Part shown: piece after piece, positions 1-7,835 of the stretch
Numbering within the stretch: position 1 is the stretch's first letter
How the letters are laid out: each line of letters opens with the position of its first letter
Notes under the pieces: model-generated
The model's input: the letters and a program-made list of their open reading frames with translations, nothing else
What the model was told of the DNA's origin: nothing
Databases searched by the model: none
Translations under genes and position numbers: made by a program
Assembly (NCBI GenBank): GCA_905235885.1
Contig: CAJONM010000031.1
Span: forward strand, 1 to 24,859
Length of the DNA stretch: 24,859 nucleotides
Source: an uncultured Clostridia bacterium
GTDB lineage: Bacteria; Bacillota; Clostridia; UBA1381
Direction: 5' to 3'

Positions 1-1662
1 GCCGTTACGGGTCTTACAAGGACATATACCGGCGAGGGGCTGGGTATGGAAAACGATATAAAGCGCCCCGTTCTGGAGCCGGTGATGACATACCGCGCCG
101 AAATTACGGACAATACCGATGTTCATACCGCCCTTTTAAACCTGAAAAAGCTTGAGGCGGAGGATCCGCTCCTTAATGTGCTATGGAATGAGCAGCTTTC
201 CGAGATCCATATACGGCTTATGGGAGAGGTACAGCTTGAAGTCCTGCGGCGGATAATATATGACCGCTTTGGTATGTCGGTGGATTTTTCGCATGGGTCG
301 GTGGCGTACCTTGAAACGATAGCCGCGCCGACAGAGGGCGTAGGACATTACGAGCCGCTGCGGCATTATGCCGAGGTGCATCTTATAATGGAGCCGCTTC
401 CGCGCGGCAGCGGATTGAAATTCGCAACAAGCTGCAGCGAGGATTTTCTCGACAAAAACTGGCAGAGACTGATTCTCTCGCATCTGCGCGAAAAAACACA
501 CATGGGCGTTCTTTGCGGTGCGCCGATAACGGATATAAAAATAACACTCGCAAGCGGCAGAGCGCATAAAAAGCATACGGAGGGCGGCGATTTCCGTCAA
601 GCGACATATCGCGCCGTCCGGCAAGGGCTTATGCATGCTCAAAGCGTTCTGCTTGAGCCGTTCTACAGCTTTCGGATCGAGGTACCCACGCAATGCGTGG
701 GACGGGCGATGACGGATCTGCGGCAGATGGGTGCGGAATTTTCACAGCCTCAGCTTCGCGGTGATATGTCGGTCATAGAAGGATCTGCTCCCGTATCGGA
801 AATGCGCGTATATTATGCCGATATTACCGCCTACACAGGCGGACGCGGCAAGCTCGGCTGCGCTCTTGGCGGATACGACATTTGCCATAATGCCGATGAG
901 GTGATAGCCGAAACAGGATATGACGCGGACGCTGATATGGATAACACTGCCGATTCCGTTTTTTGCGCCCATGGAGCAGGGTTTTTGGTCAAGCATAACG
1001 AGGTCGAAAAATATATGCACCTTCCGAGTGCGCTTGCGCCCGAAAGTGAGGAGCCTATACCGGGTCGCGCCGCCGAATATGTAAAAGCGGCGGTCAATGA
1101 TGAAGAGCTGCTCAGGATATTTGAGCGCACATACGGCAAAATAAAGATAAACAGCCGTAACGCAATGCAGCGGACGGCGAAGCAGCCGCAAAAGGCGGCG
1201 CATAAGAAAAAGAATTTTACGCCGGAGGGACCGTTATATGTTCTCGTTGACGGATATAATATCATATTCGCATGGGACGAGCTTAAAAACGCGGCGGAGG
1301 AAAATCTCGATCTCGCGCGTGAGCTGCTGATAAACCGTATGTGTAATTACAAGGGATATATGGGCTGCGAGCTGATACTCGTATTTGACGCGTATAAGGT
1401 CAAGGGTAATACGGGCAGCGTTGAGCGGATCGGAAATATAGATGTCGTATACACAAAGGAAGCAGAGACAGCCGACGCATATATCGAAAAGGTCACGCAT
1501 GAGCTTGCAAAAAAACACAGAGTGCGCGTTGCCACTTCCGACAGTCTTGAGCAGATCATAATACTCGGCAGCGGTGCGGTACGCGTTTCGGCATCCGAAT
1601 TTCTCGACGAGGTGACCGCCGCCGAAAACGAGATACGAAAAATAATTTCACAAACATTTTAA
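1..1662 (+). CDS. TetM/EF-G-like ribosomal factor fused to a Rae1/YacP-type NYN nuclease domain (5' truncated)
   Basis: The reading frame is open from base 1, and the residues before the first ATG (base 46) read as family sequence (AVTGLTRTYTGEGLG), so the true start and the GTPase domain lie outside the window. What is visible resembles the end of domain II and domains III-V of the Tet(M)/EF-G family, including the domain V stretch ending near base 1065 (TGGRGKLGCALGGYDIC). A basic linker (about 1140-1225) leads to a NYN/PIN-like domain (about 1234-1630) that closely resembles B. subtilis YacP/Rae1: DGYN (Asp at 1249), VFDA (1387), ETAD (Asp at 1474), ATSD (Asp at 1540), then a G-GA-R-SA-E pattern. 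Rae1 is an endoribonuclease that cuts mRNA in the ribosomal A site, where EF-G-like proteins also bind. I infer a ribosome-targeted nuclease or rescue factor, not a tetracycline-resistance gene. tmcAL follows after 15 bp. Confidence 0.85.
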   Translation, partial: AVTGLTRTYTGEGLGMENDIKRPVLEPVMTYRAEITDNTDVHTALLNLKKLEAEDPLLNVLWNEQLSEIHIRLMGEVQLEVLRRIIYDRFGMSVDFSHGSVAYLETIAAPTEGVGHYEPLRHYAEVHLIMEPLPRGSGLKFATSCSEDFLDKNWQRLILSHLREKTHMGVLCGAPITDIKITLASGRAHKKHTEGGDFRQATYRAVRQGLMHAQSVLLEPFYSFRIEVPTQCVGRAMTDLRQMGAEFSQPQLRGDMSVIEGSAPVSEMRVYYADITAYTGGRGKLGCALGGYDICHNADEVIAETGYDADADMDNTADSVFCAHGAGFLVKHNEVEKYMHLPSALAPESEEPIPGRAAEYVKAAVNDEELLRIFERTYGKIKINSRNAMQRTAKQPQKAAHKKKNFTPEGPLYVLVDGYNIIFAWDELKNAAEENLDLARELLINRMCNYKGYMGCELILVFDAYKVKGNTGSVERIGNIDVVYTKEAETADAYIEKVTHELAKKHRVRVATSDSLEQIIILGSGAVRVSASEFLDEVTAAENEIRKIISQTF

Positions 1663-1677
1663 AGGAGCTGAGCACCT

Positions 1678-2826
1678 ATGGTTTTGGGTATAGTAGCGGA
1701 GTTTAATCCGTTCCATAACGGACACAAGTATCTGATATCCGAAGCAAAGCGGCAGACGGGTGCGGACAAGGTCGTAGCGGTAATGAGCGGCGCATTTGTT
1801 CAGCGCGGAGGGATAGCGATAACCGATAAGCACAGCCGCACGGCGGCGGCGCTTGACGGCGGCGTTGATCTCGTTTTGGAGCTGCCCGTTATATATTCGC
1901 TCAATACGGCGCAAAAATTCGCCTATGGCGCGGTGGCGACTCTTTCGGCAACGGGCGTTGTCGACACGCTCACTTTCGGCTCAGAATGCGGCAGCACAAC
2001 GCTGCTCTCGAACGCGGCAAAAAAGCTAATCGAGGAGCCGCAGGCGGTCTCGGACAAAATAAAGCTCTTTACCGCCGAGGGTATGAGCTATGCCGCTGCA
2101 CGCGCAAAAGCTTATGATGGGATAATACCCTCTGATATTCTCTCAAATCCAAATGATATATTGGCGCTCGAATACCTGCGCGCATCATATATGCTCGGCA
2201 CAGGTCTTGACGCGTTGGCGATAAAGCGCATCGGCGCGGCGCATGACTGCTATGCCGTTCGCAAAAGCATAGCAAGCGCGGCGCATATACGCGATATACT
2301 GATGTCCGGCAGGGATGCCCATGCATATATGCCCGACGGACAGTTCCCGATATATGATGAAAGGCTGCTCGATACAGCCGTTATATCAAAGCTGCGCTGT
2401 GAAGGCGCGGAATATATTAAAAAGATAAACGATGTGTCGGAGGGGTTGGAAAACAGGTTTATGAAGGCTGCGATCAATTCCTCAAATGTCGTTGATCTAT
2501 GCAAAAATGTCAAATCAAAGCGATATGCCATGAGCCGCATACGGCGCATAGCGTATTCATCATTGATAGGTCTTACAAAGGAGCTTGCCGCGCATGAGCC
2601 GTCATATCTGCGCGTGCTCGGCATGACAGCGTGCGGCGCGGAGCTGCTTCGTAAAATGAAAACAGCCGCGCATCTTCCGACCGTCATAAAAGCGGCTGAC
2701 TACAAGGGTGATATTATTTTTGACTTCAACACAAGAGCGGAAAATATTTTCGCGCTTGCCGCTCCGACGGATGAGCTGAAAAAAGGCGGTATGGATATAA
2801 CCAAACCGCCCGTTATCAAATTATAA
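1678..2826 (+). CDS. tmcAL: tRNA(Met) cytidine acetate ligase TmcAL (YlbM family)
   Basis: The 382-residue product matches the YlbM/TmcAL family (B. subtilis protein about 415 residues). The N-terminus has the nucleotidyltransferase-type ATP-binding motif (AEFNPFHNGH, residues 7-16), then the family blocks MSGAFVQRG and ITDKHSRTAAALDGGVDLVLELP. TmcAL uses acetate and ATP to form N4-acetylcytidine at the wobble position of elongator tRNA-Met. The ATG has an AAGGAG site just upstream. The gene follows the ribosomal factor fusion by 15 bp and is probably co-transcribed with it. Its last six bases (TTATAA) are also the last six bases of the convergent nucleotidyltransferase gene, and its 3' end holds the terminator of the opposing operon. 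Confidence 0.92.
   Translation: MVLGIVAEFNPFHNGHKYLISEAKRQTGADKVVAVMSGAFVQRGGIAITDKHSRTAAALDGGVDLVLELPVIYSLNTAQKFAYGAVATLSATGVVDTLTFGSECGSTTLLSNAAKKLIEEPQAVSDKIKLFTAEGMSYAAARAKAYDGIIPSDILSNPNDILALEYLRASYMLGTGLDALAIKRIGAAHDCYAVRKSIASAAHIRDILMSGRDAHAYMPDGQFPIYDERLLDTAVISKLRCEGAEYIKKINDVSEGLENRFMKAAINSSNVVDLCKNVKSKRYAMSRIRRIAYSSLIGLTKELAAHEPSYLRVLGMTACGAELLRKMKTAAHLPTVIKAADYKGDIIFDFNTRAENIFALAAPTDELKKGGMDITKPPVIKL
2779..2810 (-). terminator. Rho-independent terminator of the rplS-lepB-rbgA operon, inside tmcAL
   Basis: On the minus strand a 10-bp stem with one mismatch (GGCGGTTTGG paired with CCATACCGCC, loop TTATAT) is followed at once by six T. It lies 11 bp beyond the stop codon of the minus-strand nucleotidyltransferase, but within the last 17 codons of the opposing tmcAL gene. 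Stem, loop and T-run are seen directly; activity is inferred. Confidence 0.75.
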
Positions 2827-3741
2827 GTCGCTGTAGAGATCAGCGTCATACACGCCGTCGGATATAAGCTGCTTGAATGAATTTACAACAAACGGCTTAT
2901 CCTCTTTATATGTTACGCCGAACCATTTATCGTTCGTGGGCAGTACCTTTACAGATACCTTGCCCGATTTTATAAGCTCACCCATGTATATCGGGATGAG
3001 ATATTCCGCTTTAAGATCGTTCTCGTCTACGCCCTTGAGGAATTTTATAAATCCTTCCTCAAGCAGCTCAATAAACTCCGGCGTAAATCCCCACATATTC
3101 ATTGATACAGCCGAGTTTATGTCTATCGGTTTTCCGTTCGACTCACAGTTGTCTCCGACCTTGATTATATCGGATGTTTCGACTATATCGGTAAGATACC
3201 CCTTATCGTCTACAAGACATACGCCGCGCGTAACGCCGCCGTTTTCACTCAATGTGTTTTTCAGTATAAACCCTGCCATGCAGTAATCGGTGCCGCCCTT
3301 GCTTTCACCTGTCAGGAAATCATACAGCTTTACAAAGGCTTCCTTGCCGTAATAATCATCCGCATTTATTACCGCGAACGGCTCATTTACTATACCCTTG
3401 CACATAAGCACCGCCTGTCCCGTTCCCCATGGCTTTGTACGCGCCGCAGGAGCGGAAAAGCCCTGTGGCACCTTGTCTGTTGACTGGAACGCATACGCCG
3501 TTTCAACATTGTTTTCCGCGCATACCTTCTCTATCCTTGAGCCGATTATCTCCTTAAAGTCGGCTTCAATATCCTTCCTGATGATGAATACTATTTTGTC
3601 AAAGCCTGCCTTTATCGCGTCATGAATGGAATAATCCATGATTATCTCGCCGTTGGGTCCGACAGGTTCGAGCTGCTTTATCCCTCCGCCAAATCTTGAC
3701 CCTATGCCTGCCGCCATAAGTACCAATGCCGCTTTTGCCAT
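2821..3741 (-). CDS. Nucleotidyltransferase (NDP-sugar pyrophosphorylase-like)
   Basis: This 306-residue protein has the NTP_transferase fold signature: an N-terminal LVLMAAGIGSRFGGG loop (residues 6-20) followed by KQLEPVGPNGE, a nucleotide-contacting stretch around RTKPWGTGQAVL (101-112) and a metal-binding INADDYYG (125-132). Such enzymes transfer a nucleotidyl group to a phosphorylated sugar or similar metabolite, but the substrate cannot be read from the sequence. It starts 21 bp after the rbgA stop with a good GGAGG site eight bases from the ATG, so it is the last gene of the rplS operon. B. subtilis has rnhB after rbgA; this gene sits there instead. A role in cell-surface polysaccharide or phosphonate-type headgroup synthesis would be a guess. 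Confidence 0.8.
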   Translation of the reverse strand: MAKAALVLMAAGIGSRFGGGIKQLEPVGPNGEIIMDYSIHDAIKAGFDKIVFIIRKDIEADFKEIIGSRIEKVCAENNVETAYAFQSTDKVPQGFSAPAARTKPWGTGQAVLMCKGIVNEPFAVINADDYYGKEAFVKLYDFLTGESKGGTDYCMAGFILKNTLSENGGVTRGVCLVDDKGYLTDIVETSDIIKVGDNCESNGKPIDINSAVSMNMWGFTPEFIELLEEGFIKFLKGVDENDLKAEYLIPIYMGELIKSGKVSVKVLPTNDKWFGVTYKEDKPFVVNSFKQLISDGVYDADLYSDL

Positions 3742-3762
3742 ATCAATATCCTCCTTTTTATA

Positions 3763-4620
3763 TCAGTTATATGGTTTTTCAAGTGTTACCCTGCCGATCT
3801 TTGCCGATCGCAATTCGTCGAGCACGACATTTGCCGCGCGCTCTGTATCTATCTCGCCGCCGCTTATTACAAATCCGCGCCGCCTGCCGATAAGCTCCAA
3901 TATCTCATACCCTTTAAGCGCGGATATGTCCTCGCTTATCTTGTACCGTTCCTTCAGCTCCTCGGCATATTCGTCGCGCAGATATTCGCAAAGTGAATAT
4001 GCCAGCAGCTCCGTATTTATGATCTCATCGCGGATAGAGCCGATATATGCAAGCTTTTGCGCCGCATCCTGATCCTCGAACTTCGGCGGAAGGATGCCGG
4101 GCGTGTCCAGAAGCTCCGCGTCACCCTTTATGCGCAGCCATTGCTTGCCGCGCGTTATTCCCGGTCTATCCCCCGTTTTCGCGCTCGCTTTTCCGAGAAG
4201 ACGGTTTATTATGCTTGATTTCCCGACATTCGGTATGCCGACCATCATAAGCTTCAATGTCCGCGTCCTGCCCCTTTGCGCATCGCGCTCGATCCTGTCG
4301 GCGACGATCCCCCTCGCGGCTGAGAGGATATTGTTTATCCCAGCTCCCGTCGCGCAGCTTACGGGAATAATGGTCGTGCCGTTGTTTTTATACCACGCTA
4401 TCCACTGCTCCGTCTTTTTTTTGTCCGCAAGATCGGACTTATTCATTACCAAAAGACGCGGCTTATGGCGTATAATATCATCAAAGGTCGGGTTCCTGCC
4501 CGACATCGGCACGCGCGCGTCAAGGATCTCAACGACTACATCTATCATTTTGAGATTTGCCTCTATAAGCCGGCGCGTTTTCGCCATGTGTCCCGGATAC
4601 CATTGCAATGTGTTCTGCAT
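3763..4620 (-). CDS. rbgA: Ribosome biogenesis GTPase RbgA (YlqF)
   Basis: The 285-residue product is a circularly permuted GTPase. The G4 motif NKSD (60-63) and G5-like SCATG (88-92) come before the P-loop GIPNVGKS (128-135), and G3 DTPG is at 172-175. The N-terminus carries the family signature LQWYPGHMAKTRR with the His needed for GTP hydrolysis in B. subtilis RbgA. RbgA drives a late step of 50S subunit assembly. Order rplS, lepB, rbgA on one strand is usual in Firmicutes. The likely ribosome binding site (GGGGA) is about 11 bases from the ATG, rather far, and a perfect hairpin lies between lepB and this gene, so expression may differ from that of rplS. Confidence 0.95.
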   Translation of the reverse strand: MQNTLQWYPGHMAKTRRLIEANLKMIDVVVEILDARVPMSGRNPTFDDIIRHKPRLLVMNKSDLADKKKTEQWIAWYKNNGTTIIPVSCATGAGINNILSAARGIVADRIERDAQRGRTRTLKLMMVGIPNVGKSSIINRLLGKASAKTGDRPGITRGKQWLRIKGDAELLDTPGILPPKFEDQDAAQKLAYIGSIRDEIINTELLAYSLCEYLRDEYAEELKERYKISEDISALKGYEILELIGRRRGFVISGGEIDTERAANVVLDELRSAKIGRVTLEKPYN

Positions 4621-4644
4621 CGCTGTTACATCCCCTATATATCA

Positions 4645-4672
4645 GGGTGCAAAAAAATCTTTTTTTGCACCC
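4645..4672 (-). repeat. Perfect 13-bp inverted repeat between lepB and rbgA
   Basis: Arms GGGTGCAAAAAAA (4645-4657) and TTTTTTTGCACCC (4660-4672) are separated by two bases. The hairpin follows lepB and precedes rbgA in the minus-strand transcript. Its T-run is inside the 3' arm rather than after the stem, so it is not a standard terminator; attenuation or mRNA-end protection is possible. Confidence 0.65.
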
Positions 4673-4689
4673 TTAACTTTACTGCTTTT

Positions 4690-5442
4690 TTATTTTGTCA
4701 GGCTTATCGAATTAAACGGATAAATTCGTATCTGCGACTTACCCAAAACGGCTCCGACCTTGACCTGTCCCAGTGATGATACACGGCTGTCGGAAGAATG
4801 CTCTCTGTTGTCGCCCATGACAAACACACAGCCCTCCGCGACTGTTTGCGGATACTCTACGCTGCTGTCTGTTATATATGTTTCGCCATTGGCGTAAGGC
4901 TCGTCTATCACATTGCCGTCAACATATACATTGCCGTCCTTTATGTCTATCGTCTGCCCCTCTACAGCTATAACGCGCTTTACATAGTATACCTTTTTGC
5001 AGTTATTCGGCAGCGAGAAGCTGTTTGCAAGCTTTTCCGCCCATGACAGTTCGTCCTTGCCCTCGCGCGCCGCGAGCATATCATAATACTCATCGCGCCT
5101 TGTATAGTTGCTGTCAAGAATTATTATATCGCCCTGCTTAGGCTCATAGCCGAGCTTGGTCACTATAAGACGATCATTGTTAAACAGTGTTTTTTCCATG
5201 CTCTGTCCGTCAACCTTTACAAGATCGAACAGGAAGCCCTTTATAAGCATGGCTATCGCAACAGCAATGGCAATTGAATATACCCATTCAAATATCTCTC
5301 TGCCTATGCTTTTCTTCTGCTCTTGTACTGTCTCCTCTTGTACTGCCTGCTCTTGTACTGTCTGCTCCTGCTCCGTTTCCGCTTGCGCGTCGGTCTGCGG
5401 CACCGCATTCTCCTGTGGTATGTCTTTATTATTTTCTTCCAT
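4690..5442 (-). CDS. lepB: Signal peptidase I (LepB/SipS)
   Basis: The 250-residue protein has one membrane segment (about residues 53-72), the catalytic Ser81 in VDGQSMEKTL, the general-base Lys155 in VYYVKRVIA, and the C-terminal signature MGDNREHSSDSR. It removes signal peptides from exported proteins on the outer face of the membrane. The N-terminal 45 residues before the membrane segment are very acidic and Gln-rich, with three 15-bp tandem repeats in the DNA encoding VQEQ/VQEE units. This cytoplasmic tail is longer than in B. subtilis SipS and is probably unstructured. The gene lies between rplS and rbgA, flanked on both sides by similar A/T-rich hairpins. Confidence 0.95.
   Translation of the reverse strand: MEENNKDIPQENAVPQTDAQAETEQEQTVQEQAVQEETVQEQKKSIGREIFEWVYSIAIAVAIAMLIKGFLFDLVKVDGQSMEKTLFNNDRLIVTKLGYEPKQGDIIILDSNYTRRDEYYDMLAAREGKDELSWAEKLANSFSLPNNCKKVYYVKRVIAVEGQTIDIKDGNVYVDGNVIDEPYANGETYITDSSVEYPQTVAEGCVFVMGDNREHSSDSRVSSLGQVKVGAVLGKSQIRIYPFNSISLTK
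5320..5364 (-). repeat. Three 15-bp tandem repeats in the lepB N-terminal tail
   Basis: On the plus strand CTCTTGTACTGTCTC, CTCTTGTACTGCCTG and CTCTTGTACTGTCTG occur back to back. They encode VQEQ/VQEE-type units in the cytoplasmic tail of signal peptidase I. Units of whole codons keep the frame if the number changes. Confidence 0.8.
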
Positions 5443-5472
5443 AATAATATACCTTCTCTCTTATAAAATGAC

Positions 5473-5504
5473 AGGGGCTGTAAAAAACACTTTTTACACC
5501 CCCT
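5473..5504 (-). repeat. Inverted repeat between rplS and lepB
   Basis: Arms AGGGGCTGTAAAAA (5473-5486) and TTTTTACACCCCCT (5491-5504) pair with one mismatch around a four-base loop. The design (GC end, then A-run facing T-run) is the same as in the hairpin after lepB at 4645-4672. It follows the rplS stop by about 12 bases, so it could attenuate transcription after the abundant L19 message. Confidence 0.6.
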
Positions 5505-5515
5505 AAACCAAAAGG

Positions 5516-5866
5516 TTAAATTCTCTCCTTAACCTTAGCAGCCTTACCAACTCTGTCACGAAGATAGAACAGCTTCGCACGACGGACTTTACCGTGTCTT
5601 ACTACCTCTATCTTTTCAACATTCGGCGAGTTTATCGGCCATGTTTTTTCAACGCCGACGCCATATGATACGCGTCTTGCGGTGAAGGTCTTGCCTATGC
5701 CGCCGCCTTGGATCTTTATAACGGTACCCTCAAACATCTGTGTTCTTGTTCTCGAACCCTCGACGATCTTCTGATAAACCCTTACAAGATCTCCGACTAA
5801 AACCTCAGGCAAGTCGTTTCTTATCTGGTCTTTTGCGATTGAATCAAGAATAGCCTTTGTGTTCAT
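5516..5866 (-). CDS. rplS: 50S ribosomal protein L19
   Basis: The 116-residue protein is L19, with the family core GDLVRVYQKIVEG, RTQMFEGTVI and the C-terminal GKVRRAKLFYLRDRVGKAAK. L19 sits at the 30S-50S interface. An in-frame ATG 42 bases upstream would add 14 residues not found in the family. I chose base 5866 because AAGGAGG stands seven bases before it and the protein then starts MNTKAILDSIAKDQ, as L19 does. It is the first gene of the rplS-lepB-rbgA-nucleotidyltransferase operon, behind a near-consensus promoter and a short leader that can fold. Confidence 0.97.
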   Translation of the reverse strand: MNTKAILDSIAKDQIRNDLPEVLVGDLVRVYQKIVEGSRTRTQMFEGTVIKIQGGGIGKTFTARRVSYGVGVEKTWPINSPNVEKIEVVRHGKVRRAKLFYLRDRVGKAAKVKERI

Positions 5867-5871
5867 GATTA

Positions 5872-5931
5872 ATCCTCCTTTATTTCCTGAGACATTCATG
5901 CCGACCAAAGGCAGAGGACTGTCCGTAATAC
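5872..5931 (-). ncRNA. Possible L19 leader (5' UTR structure of rplS)
   Basis: Between the predicted transcription start (near 5931) and the ribosome binding site the leader can form nested pairs: GGACA with UGUCU and, inside, UGCC with GGCA; UCCU in the outer loop can also reach AGGA near the Shine-Dalgarno. Autoregulatory L19 leaders are known in Firmicutes. The position and size fit, but I could not compare it with a covariance model. Confidence 0.4.
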
Positions 5932-5937
5932 CAAGCC

Positions 5938-5966
5938 ATTATATCACAACATTTTTCACATTGCAA
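5938..5966 (-). promoter_or_regulatory. Sigma-A-type promoter of rplS
   Basis: On the minus strand TTGCAA (5961-5966), a 17-base spacer and a perfect TATAAT (5938-5943) precede rplS. No terminator is evident between atpC and this promoter, so atp readthrough is possible. The -35 hexamer is part of an imperfectly spaced inverted repeat (ATTGCAA at 5960 and TTGCAAT at 5984). Confidence 0.8.
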
Positions 5967-6006
5967 GTGTTTTTTTCATTTTTTGCAATATTTTTATTCG
6001 GATGTA

Positions 6007-6417
6007 TTACAGCTGCGTGTGCTTTTTTACGCGAAGGCGGTTAAGCTCACGCGCCATTCGTGCCTGTGCGGCATGATATTCGCGTATGCTGCGCCGCTGT
6101 AGGATCTCTTCCTGTGCCTGTGCCGCCGCGCGTCTTGCCCGATTTTCGTCTATCTCCTCAGGTCGCTCCGCCGTATCTACAAGTATAAGCACCTTGTTAT
6201 CCTCGACCTTAACAAGTCCGGCGGAGACTGCCGCGATCGTTATCGCGCCGTCGGGCGCTTCTATTTTCAGCATACCTGCCGATATTGCCGCAGTCATATT
6301 ATAATGATACGCCAATATCCCGTATTGACCGTTTATTGTCGGTATTACCAGCGACGCGCATTCACCCTCATAAAACGGCTTTTCCGCCGCAAGAACGGTT
6401 AAGTCAAACACATTCAT
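6007..6417 (-). CDS. atpC: ATP synthase epsilon subunit
   Basis: The 136-residue protein has the epsilon beta-sandwich (residues 1-85, with GECASLVIPTINGQYGILAYH) and the C-terminal helical pair rich in Ala, Arg and Glu. Epsilon is part of the central stalk and its C-terminal helices can inhibit ATP hydrolysis. It is the last gene of the atp operon; its ATG overlaps the atpD stop by one base (TAATG), which suggests translational coupling. The order is the usual atpG-atpD-atpC. Confidence 0.95.
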   Translation of the reverse strand: MNVFDLTVLAAEKPFYEGECASLVIPTINGQYGILAYHYNMTAAISAGMLKIEAPDGAITIAAVSAGLVKVEDNKVLILVDTAERPEEIDENRARRAAAQAQEEILQRRSIREYHAAQARMARELNRLRVKKHTQL

Positions 6418-7817
6418 TATATTTCACCATTTTCGATCTTTGCCGCTTTTGCTATTACATCGTCTATCGTGCCGACATTGTAAAATGCAGCTTCGGGATA
6501 GCTGTCCATATCGCCGTCTACTATCGCTCCGAAACCGCGCAGCGTTTCTTTAAGCGGAACATATATGCCGGGTATACCCGTAAATTTTTCGGCGACATGG
6601 GTAGGCTGTGCAAGAAATCTTTGTATGCGCCTTGCCCTTGCAACGATGAGCTTATCCTCCTCGCCCAGCTCATCAACGCCCAGTATCGCGATTATATCCT
6701 GTAATTCCTTGTATTTCTGCAAGCATTCCTGAACGAGCCTTGCTATACGGTAATGCTCACCTCCGACCACGCTCGCCTCAAGTATGCGCGAGGTCGATTC
6801 AAGCGGATCTACCGCCGGATATATGCCCTGCTCCGCTATTTTTCTGCTCAATACCGTAGTCGCATCAAGATGCGAGAAGGTCGTTGCCGGAGCGGGATCG
6901 GTAAGATCGTCGGCAGGCACATACACTGCCTGAACGGATGTTACCGAGCCGTTCTTTGTCGATGTTATCCGCTCCTGAAGCGCACCCATCTCCTCAGCAA
7001 GCGTCGGCTGATACCCGACTGCCGACGGCATTCTGCCCAGCAGCGTCGAAACCTCGCTTCCTGCCTGCACAAATCTGAATATGTTATCTATAAACAGCAG
7101 AACATCCTTGTTTTCCCTGTCTCTGAAATACTCCGCCATCGTAAGTCCCGACAGCGCAACGCGCATTCTCACGCCGGGAGCCTCGTTCATCTGCCCGAAA
7201 ACGAGAGCCGTCTTATCAAGCACGCCGCTTTCGCTCATTTCCTTCCATAAGTCGTTGCCCTCGCGCGAACGCTCGCCTACGCCGGTAAATATCGAGTATC
7301 CGCCATGCTCGGTCGCGACATTGTGGATAAGCTCCTGTATAAGCACCGTTTTACCTACTCCGGCACCGCCAAAGAGGCCTATCTTGCCGCCCTTGGGGTA
7401 CGGCTCTAAAAGATCGATCACCTTTATGCCTGTTTCGAGTATTTCTATAGCCGGATTTTGCTCGTAAAAGCTCGGTGCAGGACGATGTATATTACGGCGC
7501 TTTACGCCGCTCTTTATCGGCGCGCCGCCGTCTATAGGCTCGCCCAGAACATTAAACATCCTGCCCAGCGTCACCTCGCCTACGGGTACGCGGATATTGT
7601 CCCCCGTTGCCGTAACCGTCATGCCGCGGCTCATCCCGTCGCTTCCGGCAAGCATTATGCACCGAACGGTATCCTCGCTTATGTGCTGGGCAACCTCCAT
7701 ATATCGCGTTTCATCGCCGACTGCGACGGAAAGCGCTTCCTTTATTTTCGGTATCGGGCCCTGCTCAAAGACGACATCGACAACAGAGCCTGATATTTGT
7801 ACTATTTTACCGGTCAT
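6417..7817 (-). CDS. atpD: ATP synthase beta subunit
   Basis: This 466-residue catalytic subunit carries the P-loop GGAGVGKT (150-157), the GERSREGND segment (181-189) with the catalytic glutamate just after it in the family pattern, the Walker B-like LLFIDNIFRF (240-249) and the DELGEED lever (382-388, the DELSEED loop) that contacts gamma. It forms the ATP-making sites of F1 together with alpha. Length and motifs are normal. The ATG has an AGGAGT site. It lies 18 bp after atpG and overlaps atpC. Confidence 0.98.
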   Translation of the reverse strand: MTGKIVQISGSVVDVVFEQGPIPKIKEALSVAVGDETRYMEVAQHISEDTVRCIMLAGSDGMSRGMTVTATGDNIRVPVGEVTLGRMFNVLGEPIDGGAPIKSGVKRRNIHRPAPSFYEQNPAIEILETGIKVIDLLEPYPKGGKIGLFGGAGVGKTVLIQELIHNVATEHGGYSIFTGVGERSREGNDLWKEMSESGVLDKTALVFGQMNEAPGVRMRVALSGLTMAEYFRDRENKDVLLFIDNIFRFVQAGSEVSTLLGRMPSAVGYQPTLAEEMGALQERITSTKNGSVTSVQAVYVPADDLTDPAPATTFSHLDATTVLSRKIAEQGIYPAVDPLESTSRILEASVVGGEHYRIARLVQECLQKYKELQDIIAILGVDELGEEDKLIVARARRIQRFLAQPTHVAEKFTGIPGIYVPLKETLRGFGAIVDGDMDSYPEAAFYNVGTIDDVIAKAAKIENGEI

Positions 7818-7835
7818 ATCTTACTCCTGTATTCT

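Noticed and set aside
1..1662. Tetracycline resistance gene
   Set aside because: The EF-G-like part is TetM-like, but the fused NYN domain, the housekeeping neighbours and lack of mobile elements argue for a chromosomal translation factor. The GTPase domain is outside the window, so resistance cannot be judged.
5866..5908. Upstream ATG for rplS at 5908
   Set aside because: The added 14 residues come from the leader, including the ribosome binding site; L19 proteins start at the downstream Met.
5960..5990. ATTGCAA/TTGCAAT inverted repeat as an atp terminator or operator
   Set aside because: The loop is 16 bases and there is no T-run after the stem; one arm is simply the rplS -35 region. Evidence is too weak for a call.
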